Positions 54,700 through 64,000 of a stretch of 64,000 bases of DNA are shown piece by piece. Source of the DNA: Leguminivora glycinivorella. Taxonomy: Eukaryota > Arthropoda > Insecta > Lepidoptera > Tortricidae. The stretch is taken from the NCBI RefSeq assembly GCF_023078275.1, contig NC_062977.1:17133118-17197117 (forward strand), written 5' to 3'. A model generated the notes under the pieces. It saw only the letters and a list, made by a program, of their open reading frames with translations, ran no database searches and was not told where the DNA came from. The position numbers and the translations under genes are program-made. Each line of letters begins with the position of its first letter. Position 1 is the first letter of the stretch.

Positions 54700-55145
54700 C
54701 AATTCTTGTATATTTATTTATTTATTTATATATTTATTTATTTACACTGACGATCTCGGAAACCGCTCTAACGATTTCGCAGAAATTTGTTATGTGGGGG
54801 TTTTTGGGGGTGAAAAATCGGTCTAACTTATCCTTAGGTCCCGGAAAACGCGAATTTTCGAGTTTTCATGCGTTTTTCTTCGCGCGCCATCTCGTGTGCA
54901 GTAGTTGTACTGTTAAGACAGAATTCTTTCGGTCGATGTAAGTACTATTTATTGCAAACACTAGATGGCGACACAGGTCAAGGCTAAAACAAGAGTTTTT
55001 GTGGCGAAATGCGCGCCATCTCGTGTGGAGTAGTTGTGTTGTTAAGGCTGAGAATTCTTTCGCTCGATGTAGGTACTATTCATTTTTGAACTAGATGGCG
55101 ACACATGTCAAGGATACGAAACAGAACCGAGCGAAGCTCGGTTGC
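54700..55145. repeat. Interspersed repeat with a tandem 120-bp part
   Basis: After a (attt)n tract come tgacgatctcggaaaccgct and two tandem copies of gcgccatctcgtgtg[c/g]agtag ... actagatggcgacaca (about 54895-54978 and 55013-55100), ending accgagcgaagctcggttgcc. A common moth repeat. No coding frame. Confidence 0.65.
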
Positions 55146-55283
55146 CCAGATATTTGAATTAAAACTTCGAATCGAATCACAACTACCTGTTAGACTCTAA
55201 AAATTATCAATATTTTCGGCGTAAATTATTTAGGTATACCGGTAATGATATTGGTAAAACCTGATGCGATTCTTTAACAAGCA

Positions 55284-55337
55284 ATGGAATCTTCAACTGA
55301 CGGTGAAGACGATGATTTTGATGACATCTATGATGAC
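55284..55337 (+). CDS. Possible acidic coding exon
   Basis: ATGGAATC opens 18 codons MESSTDGEDDDFDDIYDD directly followed by a strong donor (gtaagttat) at 55338, in phase 0. A weak acceptor (tctttaacaag) lies just upstream. The acidic composition and clean donor suggest a real 5' exon, but the protein is unknown. Confidence 0.35.
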
Positions 55338-56383
55338 GTAAGTTATAATATAAATTAAGACTACAAACTCTACAAAGTAATAAATATGCTCGGTACTCAG
55401 GTTGAATGACATTCGGGCCATCGGCTACCAAAAATTAACTAATGGAGCTTATGATACTTAGATAAAGCATATCTACCGAATTGCTGCTTTTAAATGGGTG
55501 CGTTGAGACAATGGACGTTTCCCCTGACTAAATCGTAGGTTTTTGAAGAAGACAAGGAATTTGACTCTCTTCACCCTTGACAGTGTTTATGCTGCATTCT
55601 ATCCATCTCTCCATTATTCAAATTATCAAAAAGCATCGGCACGGGGTCTGAGTCATCCTTAATGCGTACCGTTACTTGCAATACCCGTAAAAGGATTGAT
55701 CCACACTAGCCCCATACTTGGAAAAGTACTACGTACTTAGGTACGCTACACCGCACATACATAATTAAACTGTTCCACGTACATATTTATTTATTGAAAT
55801 GGGCTGATCTCATCAATCACAGGTGGGCTATTTTAAGTCGTTCGTTCACACTAAGAAAACTAGTTTCGATTCGCCTATGAATTATTGATCTTTCTACCAG
55901 CTGAGGCATCGATGTCCATGAAACGTGTGTTGTTTTGTTTGTATTTTAAACTGAAAGGAGTGTACCTAACGATATATGGTTTTTATTCGTGTATGCATAT
56001 TGTAATAATTTATTTGGTCTTTTATCGCGTTCGTTTTTTTTTTCTTAACAGTCTGTCTTTTTCTCTATGTCTCCACAACGCTTAAACAACGCATTAAACC
56101 AGCATTTAAACAGAAGTTTTAAACAATGATCATTGTCCATTATACCTACCTACATATTTTTTATCCATCACCTAAGTACAAAAAGTTGTTGCGTTTGAAG
56201 CAATTAGACTGTATCGACTTCAATAGTTAGTTTTTATTTGATTAGAAAGAAAGTCGTTAAAGTGTACATGAGGATCATCATCAGGAACAAGATGAATTGA
56301 ATTATGATATTAATTTCATTATTATACAAGTGCCTGATAAGCATTCTAATGATTATTAATCCTACGGAGTTATTTCTAATGGT

Positions 56384-56725
56384 AAAAAAACAACCAAGAG
56401 CGCGTCAGGCCACGCTCAGTGTAGGGTTCCGTAGTATTTCGTATTTTTTTCGAAAACTGTTCAACCTATCAAGTTCAAAATAATTTTCCTAGAAAGTCTT
56501 TATCTATAAAGTTCTACTTTTGTGATTGTTTTCATATTTTTTAAATTTTGTGGTTCAAAAGTTAGAGCCCCCCCCCCCCCCCCCCCTCCCTCTAACATTT
56601 GAACCAAAAAATTTAAACACATTTTTTAACAATATCAAATATTAACAATTTACGCGGACGGACGGACAGACGGACTGACATGGCGAAACTATTAGGGTTC
56701 CTAGTTGACTACGGAACCCTAAAAA
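56384..56725. mobile_element. Repeat F, copy 3
   Basis: aaccaagagcgcgtcaggcc to gactacggaaccctaaaaa, with a 22-C run near 56569. Confidence 0.7.
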
Positions 56726-56729
56726 GGCT

Positions 56730-57600
56730 ATAAATTGCAAGTTTTTACTTTCTATTTCTGCGATAATTGCGATGCGTTCAGGGAACTAAAAACGGGTACA
56801 AAAAGTTGGACAAGCTGGAAGTGTAGAAGCATATCCACTTACGGACCACATTGAAATTGTACTTTTTTACGTGTGTTTCGTTGAGTTTTCGTTCTGGTAA
56901 TCATGAGGCATGCGATTAATTTGCTCGTCTTTAATGTAATAATAGTTAACATTATTCAATAATTAGTTGTTATAAATTGTCATTATTGTATACGTAACAT
57001 TAAACTGTATTTGTCTAGTCCTGTATTTGTTCTATTTGTAGTACTAGATAGCTTTAATGTATTAATTTCTTTAGCAATATCAAAATATATCAATGAATGC
57101 ATATATTTCTATTTACTTATTTTTTATCATTTTATGAATGCGTTTCTTGAGTGCTACTTTGTATACAGCTTATTTAGTTTTATTTCGCATATATTTTTCC
57201 TTTATGAGATGTGCATAATTCATAGAAAATGATCACTTCTAAGTATTTTATCCGTAGTAGTCATAATCATAAATATTTATATATTAATGCAGTTTGTGTC
57301 GTTGAAATAAATTTAAGAAAAACGTTTTACATATTTATGAAACACATCCTAGTGAATCGACGTCAATTAATTCATAATTGTAATTTGTGCCACTAAAATT
57401 CCACTTACCATTTTTAACGCATAAATATTCGGTATGTTTTGTGTGTGTTGGTTTAAAAAACAAAGTACATAACATGACGCACAATACAGGCAAAATACCT
57501 AACAGAACATTGTGCCAGTTTCCGTTCATTGGTAGTTTTCGTTAACTTGGCGATAATAATAATTATAAACCTTTTTTGCAACAATCATTGCAACACTTAG
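56730..57600. other. AT-rich stretch, no gene recognised
   Basis: One T-rich frame at 57011-57232 would encode a hydrophobic peptide, but it has no initiation, splice or family support. Confidence 0.35.
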
Positions 57601-57609
57601 TGTAAGTAG

Positions 57610-58667
57610 TAGTAAGGTCCGACCGAGATCTCGGTCTCGGTCTCGGTCTCGGCATTCTCGGCCGAAAATCGGGCCGAGATCTCGGTCTCGGTTCTCGGCC
57701 AAAATGGGCCGAGATTCTCGGCGAAACCGAGACTGTGATTTTGAATTTATTGCGCACTCGCGTCCGGTTTTTAGCTTTCCGTTGGTTACATCGCCCGTTT
57801 GGTATACCGATTTTAGTGATTTTGAAAGGGTTTTTATCGATATTGTATGCCAAAAACAAACAAATACCTAGGTATAATTCATAAAAGAGTGTAAAATTTT
57901 TACGACAACTTGATGTGTGTGGAAGACGACTAGACGACGACGACGCGAAAAATCAAATCAGCTAGAAAGAACAATACCTACCTATATGATAGAAATGGCG
58001 AATTATGGACGAATATCGAACGAAATTCTAAGCTTTGTGGATGCCGTTTTGATTTATTTAATAAGTATGGGCTTTCCATAATCATGTTTTTGATATACAT
58101 AATATTTTGGAAATAATCGCTATGAAAAAAAAAAACTAGTTTGTCTCCCTTAACTTTGAATCATGTGCCTAAAAATACGTCAAAATCAAAGTAAACCTTA
58201 GTAAATAAAAAAAAACCTGGAAAACTACCCCTAGAAAACACGTTTCGTCAACCTGTTTTATAAGTTCTTGCAAAAAGTCACAAAAATTCAGGGTATTAAA
58301 CGCGCGTGAAAACCTCTGAAATTGCATGCCTCTAAGGCTGGAAGCGACTGCTTACCATCAGGCGAACCGTATACTCGTACTAGTTTGTCACTGACATAGT
58401 CTATTTTGCTACGGTAGATAGGTAAGGGGTGCGGTAGGTTTGGGTAGTTACGGAACTAAACACTAAGCAGGGCCCGACATGCTCTTGGTTTCCTGATTAA
58501 CAAGCGAATTTCGATTATGAAAACCTTTTTTTTGTAAAAATTGCATGTTTTTTCACTGTTTTACAAATTCTCGGTCTCGGTCTCGGTCTCGGCCGAGAAT
58601 CAAATTGAATCTCGGTCTCGGTCTCGTTCTCGGCCGAGACAAAAATATCGTTCTCGGTCGGACCTTA
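57610..58667. mobile_element. hAT-like non-autonomous element with tctcgg-repeat ends
   Basis: The left end taaggtccgaccgagatctc mirrors ttctcggtcggacctta. gtaagtag occurs on both sides (57602-57609 and 58668-58675), an 8-bp target duplication. Both ends contain tandem ctcggt hexamers in opposite orientation. The centre is AT-rich without a transposase. The left boundary is ambiguous by 3 bases. Confidence 0.7.
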
Positions 58668-58850
58668 GTAAGTAGGTACAAAAAAAATCGTTTCTGGTTA
58701 GGTACTTACCTGTACAGGAAAAAACCAGCACAATGACTCTACTATTATCCCGGAGCTATAAGTTCACATGTTTGACACATTAAAATTTTGTTAGGTCGTG
58801 CGAGTTTACGTTTTGTGGACGCTGTCATGTGTCAATAACCTAACCACAAA

Positions 58851-59009
58851 ATTAAAATTTTGAAAAAACCCCCGACCGCGACCTAGTGTACCGATTTTCA
58901 TGAAACATGGCTAAGAACACTCCCGACTAACTCAGCTTTCAGACAAAAAAAACTAAATCAAAATCGGTTCATCCGTTCGAGAGCTACGATGCCACAGACA
59001 GACACACAC

Positions 59010-59048
<39 letters not shown>

Positions 59049-59107
59049 TACACACAGACAGACACGTCAAACTTATAACACCCCTTCGTTTTTGCGTCGG
59101 GGGTTAA
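58851..59107 (+). mobile_element. Repeat G, first of a tandem pair
   Basis: caaaattaaaattttgaaaa, aacccccgaccgcgacctag, a (cagacaga)n tract and ttttgcgtcgggggttaaaa. Same orientation as the next copy. Confidence 0.75.
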
Positions 59108-59151
59108 AAAGAGGAACTTACAGCTCCGGGACAATAGTTGACATTCTACAA

Positions 59152-59325
59152 TAACCTAACCACAAAATTAAAATTTTGAAAAAACCCCCGACTGCGACCT
59201 AGTAGACCGATTTTCATGAAACATGGCTAAGAACACTCCCGACTAATACAGCTTTCAAATAAAAAAAACTAAATCGAAATCGGTTCATCCGTTCAGGAGC
59301 TATGATGCCACAGACAGACACACAC

Positions 59326-59375
<50 letters not shown>

Positions 59376-59436
59376 GGACAGACAGACAGACACGTCAAAC
59401 TTATAACACCCCGTCGTTTTTGCGTCGGGGGTTAAA
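59152..59436 (+). mobile_element. Repeat G, second of a tandem pair
   Basis: Repeats the preceding element from ataacctaaccacaaaatta onward with a longer (caga)n tract. The shared upstream word ataacctaaccacaaaatt shows the unit includes flanking sequence. Confidence 0.75.
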
Positions 59437-59838
59437 AAAGGAAAGGATTAGAAAGTAGCAATATTGTAACTATTGTAGTGTTATCCCATTTTCTTACATA
59501 AATTGAATCGAAGCGGACGACACTACAGTTTTGCCTGCTTTTAGGGTTTTGTACCTCAAAAAGGAAAAACGGAACACTTAAGTATCTCTCGTGCATCTGT
59601 CTGTCCGTCTGTCACAGCCAATTTTTAATTTCTACTTACCTACTACTACTACCACCATTTAAATATTTGGTAATTTTTTTGGCAAACTTCCCTATAGAAA
59701 ATGAAGAATATCGCATCGTTTGTCGACAGGTGTCGGGGGCGCAGCGCGGGCGCGAGCGGCATGCGGCCCCTGCGGCAGACGCCCATGGAGGTCGGCTAGC
59801 ACGCGCCCAGCCCCCGCGCCCCACCCCCCGCCCCACAG

Positions 59839-59888
59839 CCATGGAACTCTCTGACGTGCCGAGACACCGACCCCTTGCCTTCGATAAG
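59839..59888 (+). CDS. Mini-exon array, copy 1 (50-bp candidate exon)
   Basis: Acceptor cgccccacag (to 59838), 50 bases, donor gtgggt. In frame 3 it reads MELSDVPRHRPLAFDK, preceded by two bases of a split codon. The same peptide, acceptor and donor recur downstream at 119-149 bp spacing, five more times with increasing damage. Fifty bases is not a multiple of three, so joining two copies would shift the frame; only one copy (or three) could be used per transcript. I do not recognise the protein. Confidence 0.5.
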
Positions 59889-59987
59889 GTGGGTGTACCG
59901 TTGTACTTGAGAACCCATGTGACATGTTATAAATAGGGTGATGACGGTCAGCCAGTGACAGCATCGCGCCCTACCCTCGCCCCACAG

Positions 59988-60037
59988 CCATGGAACTCTC
60001 TGACGTGCCGAGACACCGACCCCTTGCCTTCGATAAG
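59988..60037 (+). CDS. Mini-exon array, copy 2
   Basis: Identical to copy 1 over all 50 bases. Acceptor tcgccccacag and donor gtgagt (a better donor than copy 1). Confidence 0.5.
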
Positions 60038-60114
60038 GTGAGTCTACCTCCTTACTGTAGGACTTGATGATACAAACACTATACAGCAGCACCGGCGTAT
60101 TTCCCACTCCACAG

Positions 60115-60164
60115 CCATGGAACTTTCTGACGTGCTGAGACACCGACCCCTTGCCTTCGATAAG
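60115..60164 (+). CDS. Mini-exon array, copy 3
   Basis: MELSDVLRHRPLAFDK, with one Pro to Leu change. Acceptor cactccacag, donor gtgagt. Still open and splice-competent. Confidence 0.48.
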
Positions 60165-60256
60165 GTGAGTCTACTTTACTGTAGGATGTTGGTACATGCG
60201 TCAGAGCCATGTAGGTCGGATAGCACGCGCAACGCGCAGAACCCCTCCGCCACACT

Positions 60257-60310
60257 GCCTTGGACCACTATGACGTGCCGGCCGACACACCGACCCCTTG
60301 CCTTCGATAA
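60257..60310 (+). pseudogene. Mini-exon array, copy 4, damaged
   Basis: tatgacgtgccggccgacac and ccgaccccttgccttcgata are recognisable, but the acceptor has lost its AG (cacactgcc), an insertion breaks the frame, and the donor reads atatgag. Confidence 0.7.
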
Positions 60311-60375
60311 TATGAGCCTACTAAGGGCTTGATGATACAAATAGGAGCCCCCGCGCCCCTCTCTTCGCCCCACAG

Positions 60376-60425
60376 CTATGGAACTCTCTTACGTGCCGCG
60401 ACACCGCCCCCTTGCCTTCGATAAG
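60376..60425 (+). CDS. Mini-exon array, copy 5
   Basis: MELSYVPRHRPLAFDK with acceptor cgccccacag and donor gtatat. One Asp to Tyr change; synonymous changes in the Arg codons. Splice-competent by sequence. Confidence 0.45.
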
Positions 60426-60520
60426 GTATATGTACTTTACTGTAGGGCTTGACGGTCCATGTGGCAAAACCATGTGCGTCGGCTTGTAGTAAACCCCGCA
60501 CCAATACTTTAGCCCCACAG

Positions 60521-60567
60521 CCATAGAACTCTCACATGCCGAAATACCGACATTTTGCCCTCAATAA
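60521..60567 (+). pseudogene. Mini-exon array, copy 6, damaged
   Basis: Acceptor tagccccacag is kept, but ATG became ATA, three bases are missing (ctcacatgcc), and the donor is gone (aacattt). Confidence 0.7.
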
Positions 60568-60569
60568 CA

Positions 60570-61380
60570 TTTCTCTAATGTTGGACATGAAATTCCATGT
60601 GACATTCGGCAGAGTCATGGAAGTCGCCTATAGTAGTTTAACATTCAACAACAGCAAAAGTCACTTTTAAAAGGCATGAGGAAACGACTCGAAATTAGCA
60701 TATGATTACCATGTACCTAATCGCGTTTGTGGAGGTAGGCAGTGCAGTTGTTATTTTTCAAATAGATATTTTCACCTGAGAGTAGTCTATTGATCATGAT
60801 GAAAAGTGGAATATACATACAGGTCTTCTGGCCGTATTTAGGTACCAACTATGTGTGAGCGTATTAATTCACGATAAAAAGAAACAATAAAGAATAAATG
60901 CATTATGCAGGCATTGAATATAGTTACCATATAGGTAGAAAAGTGCGGAAAGGGAAAAGTCCGATGAGACTCTAGTACTTGTACTCCAAATTCCTAAACA
61001 CAAACATTACCCGGGTGCTTCTATATGCCATTAAGATCTTCGAAATCCTTTAAAAAACAAAACAAGTAACAGCATTTAAAAATAATCTATGTTAATATTT
61101 GCTGCCTTTATTTTACAATCAAATAGTTTACCTGTACCTACCTAACTAATCACTAAAATCTGAAGGTTAAACCGAAGTACTTAGCAGCCTCTCATAAATC
61201 CCAGCACTTTGATTTCTATTTCGGTGCGGCGGCCACTTTACCCCTACATTATGCATCACTTCGATTCTAGAAGTAACGCCTTTCCCCTGCTATTTATTTT
61301 TAACAAGAAAGCCTAGAACGGCGCCTCTGAAAATCGATTCACCCGGCTACAAGCTGGCCTCTTCTTTCCGTATTCATAGC
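60570..61380. other. Stretch without recognised features after the mini-exon array
   Basis: No further mini-exon copy beyond the spacer-like word gtcatggaagtcgcctatag near 60615. No repeat or frame of note. Confidence 0.4.
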
Positions 61381-61386
61381 GTCATG

Positions 61387-61529
61387 CATATCGACGACAA
61401 CAACGTACAAAGCGCAATCTGCGATTTTTTCTTGTAGCAGATAGCACCTTGTACGTTGGTGGATAAGGTACAATTTTCTGAAAAAAAAAAATTGCAGATT
61501 GTACCCTATACGTTGTTGTCGTCGATATG
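61387..61529. mobile_element. MITE (catatcgacgacaacaacg)
   Basis: catatcgacgacaacaacgt and its exact mirror acgttgttgtcgtcgatatg, with partly mirrored inner sequence (gcaatctgcgatttttt / aaaaaattgcagattg). Confidence 0.82.
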
Positions 61530-61539
61530 TTAATAAAGA

Positions 61540-62540
61540 TTTTCCGAAATCATTATCGTTTTATCGGTGCAAAAGGCATGCTCCTCTTTGTGGAACAATT
61601 TTGATTGAGTCTAGACGAAGGTCATTTGGCGATAAAGCTCCGGTAATGCTTTGGGGACTTGTCCGACCTAATCTCTGTTGATAATTCTCGGAAGCCATTA
61701 CCTTGAATGTGCCGTGGTCACGGCAGCCCGGTCGTGACGGAGCGCACAATACGGCGCGACAGCCACTTCGATAACTCCGATCCATTACATTAATTTGCGA
61801 AAGCTATTACATGAAAACGGTACAGCGAGAAATAGCGAAACCGCTTATTGTTCCTGCCGTTGATATCTGTGATTTACAACCTAACGACTCCCGTTGTTGA
61901 TTGTGACGACGCCACACACGCTCGGCTGCAACCCTTTGTTGTCCCGCGGGCGCGGAGCCTACACATAATGGTGACTCGAATAACAGGAAAAACAATTCTG
62001 TTCCAAAATGCTGTTCTATTCATTAAATATCATAACATCACGATCCTATTTATTCTAAATTAAGCACAAATATTCAACGAAGATTTTTTCCCAGGGGGTG
62101 GAATATCTCCGCCTAAATTTTGCACACAATAACCGAGAACCTGATTATAAGAAAGCCTTCGAGAGTTTTGGGATGATGCCAGATAGCGAGCAAGGAGACA
62201 AAAAGCGAAATGGGTCCGCCATATTTCCGTGACGTCGGATGATGAGTTAGCAACGGCTATCTATGCGGGTAGCGATCGCTGAAACGAGTTTTCGAGGAGA
62301 CTTTTTAATCTTTTCCATATTTTGTGGTAGGAGCAGATTGCGGGCTTTCAGGTCCGGTTTTATTCATAGAAGAGGGGTCGGCGGGGAAATAAAAGGGCTG
62401 AGTAAGTCCGCAACTTCGCCGCCACCTAGCCGTCCTTCACTCCCGATTGGCTCAATACATTCAACCTTAAACTGGGGCTTTCCTTCATTCAATGCAAGCC
62501 ACGATCGAACACTGTGTTCCACGGTAGTATATCAGGCGAT
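61540..62540. other. Moderate-GC stretch, no gene recognised
   Basis: Open frames on both strands (for example near 62263-62553) lack family similarity and splice context. Confidence 0.35.
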
Positions 62541-62546
62541 TCTATG

Positions 62547-62575
62547 TATATAAACAGGGCATTCTAGTCCACAGT
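62547..62575 (+). promoter_or_regulatory. Possible TATA-type core promoter
   Basis: TATATAAA at 62547-62554 is followed about 26 bases later by ccacagttt as a loose initiator. The first ATG downstream (near 62607) opens only a 10-codon frame. Suggestive only. Confidence 0.25.
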
Positions 62576-63239
62576 TTAACGACTTGACTGTTTTGAAGTG
62601 ATTAATGATGGCAGTTTCAGCAAATGGTCCCGCATAATAGTTTAAATGGAGTCGACTACTAATAACGTAGACTACATTTTTTTATGAAAGTACGACAGTG
62701 TGTACCTAGTAACGGTGTACGTGTAGATATTTTAGCCAAAAAACTAACCTAAATTCAAAAAAATCCATATATCAATCAGGTATTTCGCGTAGATATAATT
62801 AAGTAGTTTTAAATAAACCCTTGTTAAAATTTTAAGAAGGTATCTTTTATCAAATGACTTTGCATACCAACTTCCGTTTCATTATGCGTTATTGTAACTA
62901 TTGTTAGTATAAATATCCGACCATCATTATATAACATCGTCAACGTCAATGCAAGAAAATAAATGAACAATACAACCCTTCAACGATCCATATCTTAATC
63001 TCGCTAATCCTGATAGATCGCAATAGGTATTGTCTTTAACATTGTGTATCTAGCGTCTGAAAACAAAACAATCGCGTGTCGAGCGGTACCGAGGTCCGGA
63101 CCGCGGGATGTGACCCGGCCATGTAATTCCATACGTTGTCAGAGTATTCGTGTGCCAAATTCTTTACATAACTGGCGTATAGCGAGCTCTAGTTACCTAA
63201 AGAAAATGCGCTAACGCAGATCCTTCTTTTATTGGTCGG

Positions 63240-63370
63240 TGCAAGCTTTCAGTTCGCTCGTTGCCGGTGGGAGGTAGGAACGGCGCCGCTGAGCTGCGAT
63301 CGATCGGGCCCGTGACGTCACCGCCTTAGCCTTCGCGCTCCCGTCTCCGGGGACGAATCAGCGTCCACTA
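63240..63370. promoter_or_regulatory. GC-rich promoter-like island with CRE
   Basis: Local GC rises sharply (ggaacggcgccgctgagctg onward) and includes a full palindromic cAMP response element tgacgtca at 63313-63320. It could be an alternative promoter for the gene carrying the mini-exon array or for a gene beyond the window. Confidence 0.35.
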
Positions 63371-64000
63371 ACACGCTTAGTCCAACAGTTTAACCGACTA
63401 TTACACAACTATCATATCTTTAGGGTAATCGACGTTCTGCTGAATCAATAAAATGTTAGTGGGTTATTTGCGATGCGCGCTATTCGTTTCTATTTGGATT
63501 TGTCATTTCTTCTAAAACCCTAGAGTATTACCGATTCTTCTGCTCCCATAAAGAACCATGCTTGACTACATTTCATGAGAAAACTAAGCACCTATTTAAT
63601 ATTTCATATCAGTCATATAGGAAGGTAAACTTGTATTTAACTAAACTTGCAAGAAAAAACAGTTGATCAAATTGTATCATACAGAAACAAATTAAGTGTT
63701 TAAAAACATCCATATGTAAAAGAATTTAAGTTACTGACTTTTCCTAAACTGCAATTGTATCCAAATTAAATAAAATGCTGGTAATCATCATCGTATAGAT
63801 TAATCTTAGAAAACAACCCGAATAAGCAGAAGTTGTGTTTTCAAGTGTGACCCAAAACAGTAAATTTATTCTACGCTACGTTTTTCTATTCTACTTATAT
63901 GTTTTTCTGGCGGGCTACATACATTTAGCGCGACTTGAAGCGTGGTCTCTTGCGCGATGTATAAAAATGTATATATTTTCTACTTTTTGAATCGATACAT

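Noticed and set aside
57563..57859. 98-codon Arg/Pro-rich minus-strand frame
   Set aside because: Direct product of the tctcgg hexamer array at the hAT-like element's end.
59667..59936. 89-codon frame spanning mini-exon copy 1
   Set aside because: It reads through the acceptor and donor of the mini-exon and uses GC-rich spacer. The splice-bounded exon is a better explanation, and the frame has no family match.

Overview
This is nuclear DNA from an insect, almost certainly a moth or butterfly (Lepidoptera). The evidence is intron-split animal genes separated by AT-rich DNA, many short Helitrons of the Lep1-like type (5' TCCATACTAATATTATAAAT, 3' GCCGCGGGCAAAAGCTAGT), tRNA-derived SINEs, RTE-like LINE tails with short microsatellite ends, and dozens of palindromic MITEs. 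It is not bacterial or viral. I see no rRNA gene, no functional tRNA gene and no CRISPR array. Genus and species cannot be read from the window.

Genes. (1) Positions 345-1297 (+) hold the last two coding exons of IA-2, the receptor-type protein tyrosine phosphatase N homologue, including the catalytically altered signature SDGAGR. The rest of the gene lies before the window. A broken tandem copy of its penultimate exon sits in the last intron (605-777). (2) Positions 7495-26470 (+) hold a complete six-exon GLOD4 gene (glyoxalase-domain protein 4, 283 aa), with an Inr plus DPE core promoter at 7368-7402. Its introns are packed with transposons, and a degenerate copy of its exon 5 lies at 25406-25531. 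(3) A CpG-rich probable first exon with a clean donor (about 43620-43860), two possible small 5' exons (54174-54231 and 55284-55337) and a striking array of six tandem 50-bp mini-exons (59839-60567) suggest one or more further plus-strand genes in the right third. I could not name them. (4) Positions 41238-41462 hold a 74-codon coding-like frame with a single internal stop, probably a gene or retrocopy fragment.

GLOD4 intron 3 (10639-21732) is the most informative stretch. A 270-bp segment that includes the exon 3 end and its splice donor was duplicated in tandem. One copy was hit by a LINE that was itself hit by a second LINE. The other copy was hit by a head-to-tail array of two large non-autonomous Helitrons (11929-14517 and 14518-16920, minus orientation). 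These abut exactly, TC against CTAG. Inside them are a GC-rich block of small palindromes and long inverted repeats, and an AT-rich block of about 270-bp repeats with many GCCAT (PHO/YY1-core) motifs. Downstream in the same intron are a TTAGG-like minisatellite element, a SINE nested in a LINE tail, and an hAT element nested inside a TA-flanked MITE.

From 26.5 to 64 kb the sequence is mostly layered transposons: piggyBac-type TTAA MITEs, hAT-type elements with 8-bp target duplications, several palindromic MITE families in two to six copies, Lep1-like Helitrons (two of them adjacent), SINEs and RTE LINE tails. Long quiet AT-rich stretches lie between them, and two GC-rich promoter-like islands occur near 43.7 and 63.3 kb.
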